A program made the translations under genes and the position numbers. From Rickettsiales bacterium (GTDB lineage Bacteria > Pseudomonadota > Alphaproteobacteria > Rickettsiales > UBA1997), in contig JAGNLL010000003.1 in NCBI GenBank assembly GCA_017999675.1, forward strand, positions 1-64,000: 64,000 nt of DNA, in the 5' to 3' direction. Below, piece by piece: positions 51,537-61,200 of this stretch (positions within the stretch are counted from its first letter, which is position 1; each line of letters begins with the position of its first letter). A model generated the notes under the pieces. That model ran no database searches and was not told the DNA's origin. It worked only from the letters and a program-made list of their open reading frames with translations.

Positions 51537-53285
51537 ATGCAAAACAACAAAAACATCCTAATCGCCACCATCCTTTCTGCCATGATTTTGCTGGGCTGGA
51601 CTTGGCTTTACGAAGCGCCAAGAATGGAGAGAATTGAAGCGCAAAAAAAAGCAGCAGCTGCACAGAAACCTCAAGCTGAAACAGTGAAAAGCGTCGAAGC
51701 TCAGGGTGCGATTCCAACAGCCACAATTGAAACAAAACCAGCCGAAACAATTTTAGCACCAAAAAATCGCAGCGAAATTTTGGCCCAAAGCCAAGCCTCT
51801 CGCGTAGCAATTAAAAGCGACAGCTTGCACGGCTCAATCTCGCTTAAAGGCGCGCGCTTTGACGATTTAACCTTGGCCAAATATTTCGTCACTTCTGAAA
51901 AAAAGGACGAAGTAATTCTTTTTGCCCCTTCAGAAAGCAAAGAAAGATATTTTGCTGATTTTGGCTGGATCAGCTCAAACTCTGGCCTTGCACTGCCAAC
52001 TCCCGACACCATTTGGAAAAGCAGCGCCAACGAACTAACCCCAAAAACACCCGTCACACTTTCGTGGAAAAATGCTCAAAATGTTGATTTTTTAATCACC
52101 ATTGAGCTTGACGAAAACTACATGTTTAGCGTCACCCAAGCAGTTAAGAATAATTCAAAAACCGAAATTTCGGTTGCAAGTTACGGCCGCGTAAATCGTG
52201 TTTTAAATGGCCAACAAAAACCAAACTTCATCTTGCATGAAGGCGCTATTGGCGTGTTTGACGACATTTTGCAGGAAGAAACTTACAAAGATTTAATCGA
52301 AGATAAGCGCAAAGATTATTCGTCGCAAAAAGGCGGATGGCTTGGCATTACCGACAAATACTGGCTCGCGTCAATTTTGCCTGACAAAACTTTAAAATTT
52401 AACGCCAATTTCAGTCACAATTTTTCCAACCAAAACAGCTTTTTTAATTCTGAATTTATCGGCCAAGAATTTAAAATTGCCTCAGGCGAAACTTTAAAAT
52501 TTGACCACCATCTTTTCGCCGGAGCCAAGAAAGTTAGGCTTCTAGACCAATATGCTAAAGATTACGACGCCACACTTTTTGATCGCGCCATTGATTTTGG
52601 TTGGTTTTACTTCCTCACCAAACCGTTCTTTTTTATCGTTGAATATTTGTCGAACTTGCTGGGCAATTTTGGTTTAGCAATTTTGGCAATGACGGTTTTG
52701 GTCAAGCTGGCATTGTTTCCAATGGCTAATAAATCTTACGCCGCAATTGGCAAAATTAAGCAATTGCAGCCAAAAATCATGGCTCTGCGCGAAAGATTAA
52801 AAGACGACAAAATCGCCATGAATCGCGAGATGATGGAACTTTACAAAAGAGAAAAAGTTAATCCGGCTTCAGGTTGTTTGCCAATTTTGATCCAAATTCC
52901 AATTTTCTTCTCGCTCTACAAAGTGCTTTTCGTCACGCTAGACATGCGCCAAGCGCCATTCTACGGCTGGATTCACGATTTGTCAGCGCCAGATCCAACT
53001 TCAATTTTTAACTTGTTTGGCCTTTTACCTTTTGGCGTAAGCAGCACCTTCACCATCGGCATCTGGCCAATTTTGATGGGCCTTACAATGATCCTTCAAC
53101 AAAAACTAAGCCCTACAACAGGAGACCCAGTTCAAGCAAAAGTGCTAAAATGGATGCCTTACGTTTTAACTTTTGTTTTAGCGGCATTTCCCGCCGGGCT
53201 TTTGATTTACTGGACTTGGAGCAACACCTTGTCGGTTCTACAGCAGTGGGTGATTACGCGTAAGTTGGATAAAGCAGTAAAATAG
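51537..53285 (+). CDS. yidC: Membrane protein insertase YidC
   Basis: Oxa1/Alb3-family insertase that folds inner-membrane proteins with or without SecYEG. The 582 residues show a first membrane helix at about 6-22, a Pro/Ala/Gln linker, a large periplasmic P1 domain at about 75-340 and five membrane helices from about residue 355. The conserved core includes NFGLAILAMTVLVKLALFP near 375 and MMELYKREKVNPASGCLPIL near 433. This is the normal proteobacterial form. The usual rnpA-yidD neighbours are absent. It begins 6 bases after the preceding stop. Confidence 0.96.
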   Translation: MQNNKNILIATILSAMILLGWTWLYEAPRMERIEAQKKAAAAQKPQAETVKSVEAQGAIPTATIETKPAETILAPKNRSEILAQSQASRVAIKSDSLHGSISLKGARFDDLTLAKYFVTSEKKDEVILFAPSESKERYFADFGWISSNSGLALPTPDTIWKSSANELTPKTPVTLSWKNAQNVDFLITIELDENYMFSVTQAVKNNSKTEISVASYGRVNRVLNGQQKPNFILHEGAIGVFDDILQEETYKDLIEDKRKDYSSQKGGWLGITDKYWLASILPDKTLKFNANFSHNFSNQNSFFNSEFIGQEFKIASGETLKFDHHLFAGAKKVRLLDQYAKDYDATLFDRAIDFGWFYFLTKPFFFIVEYLSNLLGNFGLAILAMTVLVKLALFPMANKSYAAIGKIKQLQPKIMALRERLKDDKIAMNREMMELYKREKVNPASGCLPILIQIPIFFSLYKVLFVTLDMRQAPFYGWIHDLSAPDPTSIFNLFGLLPFGVSSTFTIGIWPILMGLTMILQQKLSPTTGDPVQAKVLKWMPYVLTFVLAAFPAGLLIYWTWSNTLSVLQQWVITRKLDKAVK

Positions 53286-53290
53286 TTTAC

Positions 53291-53382
53291 AGGTCCCCGA
53301 GCAAAGCGAAGCGTCGTCGAGGGGCCCGAAGTGAGATCTATCTTCGGGCCCCTCGACGACGCTTCGCTTTGCTCGGGGACCT
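53291..53382. repeat. Perfect 41-base inverted repeat between yidC and tRNA-Ser
   Basis: Left arm 53291-53331 (AGGTCCCCGAGCAAAGCGAA...) and right arm 53342-53382 are exact reverse complements over 41 bases with a 10-base loop. It starts 5 bases after the yidC stop and ends 9 bases before tRNA-Ser. It is GC-richer than its surroundings and has no clear T-run. Confidence 0.93.
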
Positions 53383-53391
53383 TTAGAATAA

Positions 53392-53481
53392 GGAAGGATG
53401 GCCGAGTGGCTTAAGGCGCACGCTTGGAAAGCGTGTTATGGGTAATACTATACGAGAGTTCGAATCTCTCTCCTTCCGCCA
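53392..53481 (+). tRNA. tRNA-Ser (anticodon GGA)
   Basis: Class II tRNA of 90 bases including CCA. Acceptor stem GGAAGGA/TCCTTCC, anticodon stem CACGC/GCGTG with loop TTGGAAA (anticodon GGA, reading TCC and TCT), a long variable arm of serine type, T-loop TTCGAAT, discriminator G and encoded CCA. There are only 9 bases between the large palindrome and the 5' end, so a dedicated promoter has little room. Confidence 0.96.
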
Positions 53482-53544
53482 TCCGCTTACGCTTCGCTAC
53501 AGCGCGATTAGATAAAGCGAATTAAAAACCAGCCCCACCGCCCA

Positions 53545-54021
53545 CTAATTAGTCAGCAGCGGCTTTAGCGCATCTTCAAAATCTTTTTTCGTAATCGCGC
53601 GGTCATAAACAATAACCTCGCCAACCAGCTTACCGTCTTTGTCAATCACGTAGCTCGTTGGCAAAAATTCCACTTCCGGAAAGTCATTTTTAGTCACGTC
53701 GCTTGACAGCAAATTTACATATTTTTTAGCAGTCGTCACTTCCAAAACTTTTTTGCGATCTTTAGCGCGATCGGTGCTAACACCAATAATTTCAAGGCCT
53801 TGCGCTTGGTAGTCTTTGTAAATTTCATCCAAAATCGGTAGCTCACGGCGGCAATCAATGCACCAAGTTGCCCAAAAATTTACGATCAAAATTTGCCCGC
53901 GTTTTTCTTTGAGGTCGAAGTTTTTTCCGTCTAGAGTTTTGCCAATTAGCGTTGGATTTGCTGCTTCAGCAAAATTAAAAACCAAAAAAAACAGCGCCAA
54001 AAATAGTTGAAAAAACTTCAT
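53545..54021 (-). CDS. TlpA/ResA/CcmG-like thiol-disulfide oxidoreductase
   Basis: A 158-residue exported thioredoxin-fold protein. A signal peptide occupies residues 1-20 (cut after AEA). The active-site motif NFWATWCIDCRRELPIL is near residue 50, with CIDC instead of the common CxPC. The cis-Pro region FLPTSYVIDKDGKLVG is near 118. It is likely periplasmic and may keep apocytochrome c thiols reduced, which would fit ccmB in the window; a general disulfide role is also possible. It directly follows rsmE (no gap) on the minus strand. Confidence 0.87.
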   Translation of the reverse strand: MKFFQLFLALFFLVFNFAEAANPTLIGKTLDGKNFDLKEKRGQILIVNFWATWCIDCRRELPILDEIYKDYQAQGLEIIGVSTDRAKDRKKVLEVTTAKKYVNLLSSDVTKNDFPEVEFLPTSYVIDKDGKLVGEVIVYDRAITKKDFEDALKPLLTN

Positions 54022-54756
54022 TTAAAAATCTCCCAAAAATTCTTGAACCAGCGTCAATGCTGAAATCATCGCGGTGTCGGCGCGTAAAATTCTGGGTCCC
54101 AAAGAAATTGCAAAAAGGTTTTTTAAGGAACGCATTTTGGCAAATTCTTCTTTCGAAAAACCGCCTTCAGGGCCAATTAAAATTACGATTTCTTTTTCTT
54201 GTTTACCGATTTTTTGCAAAACCTCACTTGCCTTAGAAGCCTCTCCTGACTCGTCGCAGAGAATTAAAATTTTCTCAGCTGTTTTTTCGTCACTCAAAAA
54301 TTTATCCAATTTTTTTATTTCTAAAACTTGCGGAAAATCATTTCTTTCGCACTGCTCACAAGCCTCTTTCACATTGGCCTTGAAGCGCTCTGTGTTAATT
54401 TTATCCACAATTGTGTGCTGGGTTAAAATAGGCTGAAAGCCTGCAACGCCCAGCTCGGTAGCTTTTGCTGCAACAAAATCAATTCGCACATTTTTTACCG
54501 GCGCGAAGGCTAAAGTAATATTTGGCACCTTGCTTAGGTCAGAAATTTTTCTGGTAATTTCGGCACTTAAAAATCTTTTTTCGATTTGAATAATATCTGC
54601 CACAAACTCACCATCCGCTCCATTAAACAACAAAAGATGGTCGCCAATTTTTTGACGCATTACTTTGGTTAAATAATCAAAATCGCCGTCAGAAATTTTT
54701 ATTTTTGCACCGATTTGCAAATTTTTTTCTTCAACAAAAAGCCTAATTTTTTTCAT
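54022..54756 (-). CDS. rsmE: 16S rRNA m3U1498 methyltransferase
   Basis: SPOUT-class SAM-dependent methyltransferase that modifies U1498 of 16S rRNA. The 244 residues comprise an N-terminal PUA-like domain (YLTKVMRQKIGDHLLLFNG near residue 30) and a SPOUT knot with ILIGPEGGFSKEEF near 190 and SLGPRILRADTAMI near 217, both diagnostic of RsmE. The start MKKIRLFVEEKNLQ is chosen by homology over an 18-codon upstream extension. The stop abuts the start of the TlpA-like gene. Confidence 0.95.
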   Translation of the reverse strand: MKKIRLFVEEKNLQIGAKIKISDGDFDYLTKVMRQKIGDHLLLFNGADGEFVADIIQIEKRFLSAEITRKISDLSKVPNITLAFAPVKNVRIDFVAAKATELGVAGFQPILTQHTIVDKINTERFKANVKEACEQCERNDFPQVLEIKKLDKFLSDEKTAEKILILCDESGEASKASEVLQKIGKQEKEIVILIGPEGGFSKEEFAKMRSLKNLFAISLGPRILRADTAMISALTLVQEFLGDF

Positions 54757-54816
54757 AAGTTGATTTAAATTCCAAACCCCACAAACTGGCGAAAAATCCT
54801 TAATTCTCACGCATCC

Positions 54817-56016
54817 ATGAACTTTCTAATTTTTTTCCTAATTTTAGTTGTTGCCCTAACTTTTGCGCTAAACCGCAATATTAAAGGCCTGCGCAGTGAA
54901 GCGCAAAAACAAAGTGGCAAAAAAATGCGCTTTGCCTCACTGCCAATTCACTACATTTACTGCTTCGTTTTGTGGTCAGTTATTTTTGCCACCACAATCA
55001 TTCTCACCTCATTTTCCAACTTCACAAAATATTTTTTGCTCGCCGCTTTTTTAACCGGCAATTTTTTCTTAATTCGCTTTTTCTACACCAAAAATTTCAA
55101 CTCAAAAAAACACATTGAAAAAGCCGGAACCCTTGTGCTGTCAATCACAGCAGGCATTGGCATTTTAATCACCGTAATCATTACCGCCTCAATTTTATTT
55201 GAATCGCTGCGCTTTTTCGAAATGATTAACCCTTTCGATTTTCTTTTTGGAACCACGTGGAACCCACAAACCGCAACCACCAGTGAACAATCAGTTGGTC
55301 AAAGCGCGTTTGGAATTGTACCAGTTTTTCTTGGCACTTTGCTAATCACTTTAATTGCAATGGCCGTTGCCGTGCCAGTAGGGATAATGGCCGCGGTCTA
55401 TTTGTGCCTCTACGCCAAATCAAAAACACGCGACTATTTAAAACCAATTTTAGAAATTTTAGCGGGCGTGCCAACCGTTGTGTACGGCTACTTCGCGGTC
55501 ATTACCGTGGCGCCATTTTTTAAAACCGCGTTTGCTTCAATTGGCCTAAATATTGCCTCTGAAAGCGCTCTCGCCGCTGGATTTGTAATGGGCGTAATGA
55601 TTATTCCTTTCGTTTTGTCACTCACCGACGACGCATTAAACACCGTGCCGCAAGCCTTAAAAGACGGCGCTTTAGCGCTGGGCAGCACCAAGTCTGAAAT
55701 GATTAAAAAAGTAGTTTTACCTTCAGCAATGCCCTCAATTGTTGGCGCAATAATTTTAGCCGTGTCACGCGCCATTGGCGAAACAATGATTGTTGTAATG
55801 GCCGCCGGCCTCGTCGCCAAACTCACTTTTAACCCGCTAGATTCAGTGACCACCGCCACCGCTCAAATCGTCACCTTACTTGTTGGCGACCAAGAATTTA
55901 ACAGCCCCAAAACCCTAGCCGCCTTCGCACTGGCCCTAACATTGTTTGTCTTCACCTTCATCTTTAACATTGTGGCTCTAGTGGTGATTAAAAATTACAA
56001 AAAGAAATACGGCTAA
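54817..56016 (+). CDS. pstC: Phosphate ABC transporter permease PstC
   Basis: Inner-membrane permease of the high-affinity phosphate importer. It has 399 residues. The first 110 form an extension with three or so membrane helices found in alphaproteobacterial PstC. The BPD-type permease domain follows with the FGIVPVFLGTLLITLIAM entry, EILAGVPTVVYGYFAV near 210 and the EAA loop ALKDGALALGSTKSEMIKKV near 285. MNFLIFFLILVV is the first helix. pstA follows 2 bases after the stop. PstS, PstB and PhoU are not in the window. Confidence 0.93.
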   Translation: MNFLIFFLILVVALTFALNRNIKGLRSEAQKQSGKKMRFASLPIHYIYCFVLWSVIFATTIILTSFSNFTKYFLLAAFLTGNFFLIRFFYTKNFNSKKHIEKAGTLVLSITAGIGILITVIITASILFESLRFFEMINPFDFLFGTTWNPQTATTSEQSVGQSAFGIVPVFLGTLLITLIAMAVAVPVGIMAAVYLCLYAKSKTRDYLKPILEILAGVPTVVYGYFAVITVAPFFKTAFASIGLNIASESALAAGFVMGVMIIPFVLSLTDDALNTVPQALKDGALALGSTKSEMIKKVVLPSAMPSIVGAIILAVSRAIGETMIVVMAAGLVAKLTFNPLDSVTTATAQIVTLLVGDQEFNSPKTLAAFALALTLFVFTFIFNIVALVVIKNYKKKYG

Positions 56017-56018
56017 AA

Positions 56019-57236
56019 ATGAAAAAATCTAAAATCAAAAATCTAAAAAAAAGGCACACTTCCGAAACACGGTTTAGGCTGTTTGGCAAGGCTGCAATTG
56101 GGTTTTCTTTGCTGTTTTTGGTAATGCTGTTTGGAATGATTGTGGCCAAAAGCAGTGGCGCGTTTTTGCGCACCGAAATTGCGCTGAATCTTGATTTAAG
56201 CGCCGAGACAGATTTAGAAAAACTTGATTACCGCCAAGCGATTAAAAATGGTTTGAAGGCTCAGTTTCCTGACGCTGTGAGCGTTTCAGAAATTAACTCG
56301 CTTTACCAAATTTTAAGCAAAGTGGCGAATTTAGATTTGAAAAAGCAGCTTGAAAAAAACCCAGAATTACTCGGAAAAACTTCGCTTTTTTGGCTTAGCG
56401 CTTCGTCAAAATCTGACATGTTTTTTAAGCACAAAAATAATTCTTCGCTCAACGAAAAGCAGGTTGCTTGGCTTGAAAGCTTGGTTGAAAAAAACCAAAT
56501 CCGCACCGTTTTAAACTGGAAATTTTTTGAATTTGCCGACTCGCGCGAGCCAGAAATTGCCGGCATTGGCGCTGGTTTAAGCGGCTCAATTTTAGTAATG
56601 TTAATTTTCTTAAGCTTCGCCTTTCCAATTGGCGTAATGTGTGCTTTTTATTTGGAAGAATTCGCCGCCAAAAATCGCCTCACCGACATTATTGAAATCA
56701 GCATTAACAACCTTGCCGCCATTCCTTCAATTATTTACGGGTTGCTTGGCCTTACCGTTTATTTGCAATTTATGAACCTGCCGCGCTCCTCTAGTTTAGT
56801 GGGTGGAATGACTCTTTTCATGTTGGTGCTGCCGGTAATTATTATTGCCACGCGCAACACAATTCGTTCAATTCCAAGCTCAATTCGCGACGGTGCGGCG
56901 GCGCTTGGCGCGTCTAAAATGCAAATCACTTTGCACCACCTTTTGCCGCTTTCGATTCCGGGAATAATGACGGGCACAATTTTGGCAATTTCGCGCGCCC
57001 TTGGCGAAACCGCGCCACTCTTGATGATTGGAATGATCGCCTTCATTGCCGACGTGCCGCAAAATTTTACCGACCCAACAACGGTGCTGCCGGTGCAAAT
57101 TTATTTGTGGTCAGATTCGCCAGAAATGGGCTTTGCCGAAAAAACCGCCGCCGCAATTTTGGTACTTTTGGGCTTCTTAATTTTGTTTAATTTGGTTGCC
57201 GTAATTCTGCGCAAAAAGTTTGAAAGAAAATGGTAG
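56019..57236 (+). CDS. pstA: Phosphate ABC transporter permease PstA
   Basis: Partner permease of PstC. The 405 residues include an N-terminal membrane helix and a periplasmic DUF3333-type region (about 45-170, with NPELLGKTSLFWLSASSKSDMF), which marks the alphaproteobacterial PstA form. The permease domain follows with AAIPSIIYGLLGL near 240 and the EAA loop SIRDGAAALGASKMQITLHH near 288. It is co-oriented and nearly contiguous with pstC. folP begins 82 bases downstream. Confidence 0.93.
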   Translation: MKKSKIKNLKKRHTSETRFRLFGKAAIGFSLLFLVMLFGMIVAKSSGAFLRTEIALNLDLSAETDLEKLDYRQAIKNGLKAQFPDAVSVSEINSLYQILSKVANLDLKKQLEKNPELLGKTSLFWLSASSKSDMFFKHKNNSSLNEKQVAWLESLVEKNQIRTVLNWKFFEFADSREPEIAGIGAGLSGSILVMLIFLSFAFPIGVMCAFYLEEFAAKNRLTDIIEISINNLAAIPSIIYGLLGLTVYLQFMNLPRSSSLVGGMTLFMLVLPVIIIATRNTIRSIPSSIRDGAAALGASKMQITLHHLLPLSIPGIMTGTILAISRALGETAPLLMIGMIAFIADVPQNFTDPTTVLPVQIYLWSDSPEMGFAEKTAAAILVLLGFLILFNLVAVILRKKFERKW

Positions 57237-57318
57237 TGGCAAATTTCTAAAGCCCTGATTTTGCTGGTTAAAAGTTAATTTTGCGCACAGTGCGCACAAT
57301 TCAAAAACTCACCAAAGA

Positions 57319-58101
57319 ATGACAAAAATTGTCGCAATTTTAAACGTCACGCCCGACTCATTTTCTGACGGCGGAAAATTTAATTCTCTTGAAAGCGCCG
57401 TTGCCCAAGTTGCAAAAATGATTGAAGAGGGCGCTGACGTAATTGACATTGGTGCTGAATCAACCCGCCCGCAAGCCACACCAATTGGCCCGCAAGAAGA
57501 ATGGCGCCGCTTAGAAAAAGTTCTCCCAGCGGTAATTGCCGAAGTAAAAAAATCTCCCAAAAAAATCAAAACCAGCATTGATTCTTACCACTTTGAAACC
57601 CTCGTCAAAGCTTGGGAAATGGGCGTTGACGTCGTTAACGACGTGACAGGTTTAAGCGACGAAAGAATTGTAAATTTCATTGCCGAAAAAAATGTTGAAA
57701 CGGTTTTAATGCACAATGCGGCCGTGCCTGCGGTTGAAGGCTGCGTGGTTAACCGCAACATTAATTTAATTGGCGAAATGCTTGCTTGGGGTGAGAGAAA
57801 AATCGCCGAACTCGAGAAAAAAAACGTCAAAAAATCGCAGCTAATTTTCGACGTTGGCATTGGTTTTGGCAAAGACGCTTTGCAGTCGATTCGCGTTTTA
57901 AAAAACATCGGCGAGTTCAGAAAACTAGACCTTCCTCTTTATGTTGGCCACTCGAAAAAAAGCTTTCTAGACGAAGTAAAAATTGCAGGAGACCGCGCTG
58001 AAAAAACTTTGGTTGTGTCAAAATATTTAATCAAAAAAAACGTCGATTTTTTACGCATTCACGACGTTGCAGCTCACAAAAAGATTCTTGTAAATAATTA
58101 G
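57319..58101 (+). CDS. folP: Dihydropteroate synthase
   Basis: Condenses p-aminobenzoate with the pterin pyrophosphate in folate synthesis; target of sulfonamides in the family. The 260 residues carry ILNVTPDSFSDGGKF near residue 7 (pterin and phosphate loop), GADVIDIGAESTRPQ near 38, KTSIDSYHF near 83, GVDVVNDVTGLSD near 100, IFDVGIGFGKD near 175, GHSKKSFLDE near 212 and a C-terminal RIHDVAAHKKI. It lies alone after pstA, preceded by a small TGCGCAC/GTGCGCA palindrome (57283-57297) of unknown role, and is followed by repeat C copy 2. Confidence 0.95.
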   Translation: MTKIVAILNVTPDSFSDGGKFNSLESAVAQVAKMIEEGADVIDIGAESTRPQATPIGPQEEWRRLEKVLPAVIAEVKKSPKKIKTSIDSYHFETLVKAWEMGVDVVNDVTGLSDERIVNFIAEKNVETVLMHNAAVPAVEGCVVNRNINLIGEMLAWGERKIAELEKKNVKKSQLIFDVGIGFGKDALQSIRVLKNIGEFRKLDLPLYVGHSKKSFLDEVKIAGDRAEKTLVVSKYLIKKNVDFLRIHDVAAHKKILVNN

Positions 58102-58137
58102 ACACTAACGCCGGACCGAGCGCTGGAAGACAGCCGC

Positions 58138-58225
58138 TGGACTGGGTTTGTAACCCAGTCCACAGGTTCATTTCCTTGCCTTAAATTTTAAATGAACGTG
58201 AGGGCGGGGTTACAAACCCCGCCCT
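58138..58225. repeat. Double-hairpin palindromic repeat, family C, copy 2
   Basis: Two perfect 11-base hairpins: TGGACTGGGTT (58138-58148) with 58152-58162, loop TGT; and AGGGCGGGGTT (58201-58211) with 58215-58225, loop ACA. Between them GTTCATTT (58166-58173) pairs with AAATGAAC (58190-58197). It shares design and sequence with 50464-50558. It lies between convergent folP and the efflux gene. Confidence 0.88.
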
Positions 58226-58255
58226 GCGCTTACTAGAAATCGCTCCAAACAGAGT

Positions 58256-61200
58256 TTAACGCCCCAAAAACTTCCGAATCAAAACCGGGCTCAAAATCAA
58301 CGTTGCAATCGTCGAGCTAACAATTCCACCAATCACCGTAATTGCGATTGGTTGTTGCACCTCAGCGCCAATTCCGTGGCCAAAGGCCATTGGTAAAAAG
58401 CCGAGGCTTGCAACTACCGCTGTCATTAAAATTGGGCGAAATCTTGAAAGGCACGCGGCTTTGATGTCAGCCATTTCGTCGAGGCTGTTAATTAAAATAA
58501 TCGAGTTGAGCAGGCTAATTCCAATCAAGGCAATGAAGCCAATGTAAACCGAAATGGTGATTGGAATTTGGCACAAAAACAAAAGCACAATGCCGCCGCT
58601 AAGCGCGAAAGGCACCGACGAAAACACCACCAAAGCCTTTTGGTAACTGCCAAACATTTTATAGAGAATGAAGAAAATCAAAAAAATGATTAGCGGAATA
58701 ATGGTGAAAATTTGTTTTTTGGCGCTTTGCAGATTTTCAAATCTGCCGCCCCACACAAGCTTGTAGCCTGTTGGCAAAATTTTATTTTGCTTAATTTGGT
58801 CTTCAGATTTTTTAATAAAATTGGCGTAGTCGGTGTTGTTTAGGTAGATTGAAAGGCCTGAATATCTTTTGCCAAAAATGCGCGGAATTGAGCTAATGTC
58901 TTCACTTTCAGAAACCTTGGCAACCTGCGACAGCGCAAAGTTGCCGCCATCTGCCAGACCAACCGGAATGTCACGAATTGAATCTAGCTGGTCGCGATTT
59001 TGCTCGCTTAAATGCAGCACAATCGAAATTGGAAATTCGGTGGCGTAAAATTTGCCCACCTCAACACCCGCCATTGCGTTGGCTAGGTCGTCATTGACGT
59101 CAGAAATTTTAATTTGGTGTTTGGCAATTTCTTGGTAATTGGGCGCCACGTCAACAAAGAAGCCTTTGTGGATCGAGTTAATAAAATCTTCCTCAACCTC
59201 TTTGGCGCCGCTTTTTTCTTGCAACAGCACCTTAATTTTTTTGGTCAGATCCATTAAAACATTCAAATCTTCGCCAAAAATGCGCAGCGACAAATCGGCT
59301 CTGCTGCCTTCTAACATCTCGTTAAAACGCATTTCAATTGGTTGAGTGCGCGTGATTTGGCAAGTGTCGCAGGCTTGGCTTTTTAGCTTGTCAAAAAGTC
59401 GGTTTGAAATTTCGCGGGCACTGCTTTTGTAGTCTTGTTTTAAAATTACAAAGATGTCGCCAGCGCTTTGTGGCATTGGGTCTAAACCAGATTGTGCCGT
59501 GCCAATTCGCGAAAAAACTTTGTCGATTTCTTTTTCGTCTTTAATTGATTTTTCCAAATTTTTGGCCAATTCAACAGTTTTTGAAAGGCTGGTGCCGTCA
59601 GGTGTGACAAGGGTGTAAACAATGTCGCCCTCGTTTAAGTTTGGCAAAAAATCAGACGAAATAAAGCAAAGCAGCGTCAGCGAAAAAGCAAAAAATGCCA
59701 CGCAGCTTAAAATTATTTTTCGGCCATTTTGCAGCGCCCAGTCAAGCTTGGTGGCGTAGGCTTTGGTGATTTTTTCAAAGAAATTATTTTGTTTGTGAGC
59801 AACTTCGCCGACGAAAAAATAAGACAAAACTGGCATTAAAACGAAGGCGGTAAAAAGGCTGGCAAGCATTGCAATGATTACCGCAACAGCCATTGGGCGG
59901 AAGGTTTTTCCTTCAATTCCCGAAAACATTAAAATTGGCACGTAAACCAAAATTATGATGGCGATACCCACAAATATTGGCTTGGCGACTTGTGCTGAAA
60001 GTTTGGCGATTAAGCTAACCTTCTCTTCTTTGCTTTTTACAACGCACATTTTGGTGACAAAAAACTCAACCAACACCACCGAAGAATCTACCAACAGCCC
60101 AAAATCAAGGGCTCCCAAGCTCATCAAATTTGCCGAAATGCCAAAGACATTCATGCAAATGCTCAAAATGAAAATGCAAAATAACAGGCTGGAAGCAACC
60201 ACCAAGCCAATGCGCACATTGCCCAAAACCAAACACAAAACACCAACCACCAGCAAAATTCCTTCTGCCAAATTGCGCATTACGGTTTTGATTGTGGAGT
60301 TAATTAGAAACTGGCGGTCGTAGAGAATTTCAATTTTTGTGTCGCCTGATTGCTGATTAAATTTGGCAATTTCGGCTTTTACTTTGGTTAAAACTTCTTG
60401 CGCATTTTCGCCTGATTGCAGCATTACCGTGCCAAGCACAGCTTCTTCTCCACTGTAAGTTGCAGCACCCAATCTTTGCGAATGTTCTTGCTTCACTTCA
60501 ACAATGCGGCGCAGAGGCAAAGCATTGCCGCTGTAATCAATTTTTACCGGCACATCCATTACGTCTTCAAAGTTTTTTAGCCCTGAAAAAGTACGCACAA
60601 TTTTTTGCTGATTGTCTTTTTCAATGTAGCCGCCGCCAGAATTTTCGCCAATGGTGCGAATTTGCTCAATTAGCTTGCGCTCGGTCATGCCGTAGCTGGT
60701 GATTTTTTTGGGGTCGATGTTTAGGTGTAGCTGGCGTTCGAAGCCGCCGATGGTGTCTACCTCGGCAACGCCGCTAACTTTTTTTAACTCGCGAGCAATT
60801 TGAAATTCTTGCGCGGTGCGCAGTTCCATTAAGTTGTTTACGCCAGAATTGCTGTAAACGCGGTAGACAATAATTTCGCCAATGCCGGTGGTTAGCGGTG
60901 CAATCACTGGTTTAATGCTTGGTGGCAATTGGTCGCCAAGCGCTGAAATTCTTTGCAAAACTTGGTTGCGCGCAAAGTGAATGTCGGTTTCGTCTTTAAA
61001 AATTAACGTAATTTGCGACAGGCCAAATTTTGAAAGTGAACGCATTTCAACAAGGCCGGGAACGCCGTAGAGCTCGGCTTCAATGGGGTAGGTGACAGAT
61101 TTTTCGACTTTAGTTGGATCCATCCCAAAGGTTTTGGTGTTTACAACCACCTGCTTGTTGGTGATGTCGGGGATGGCGTCGATTGCAATTTTGTTGAAAG

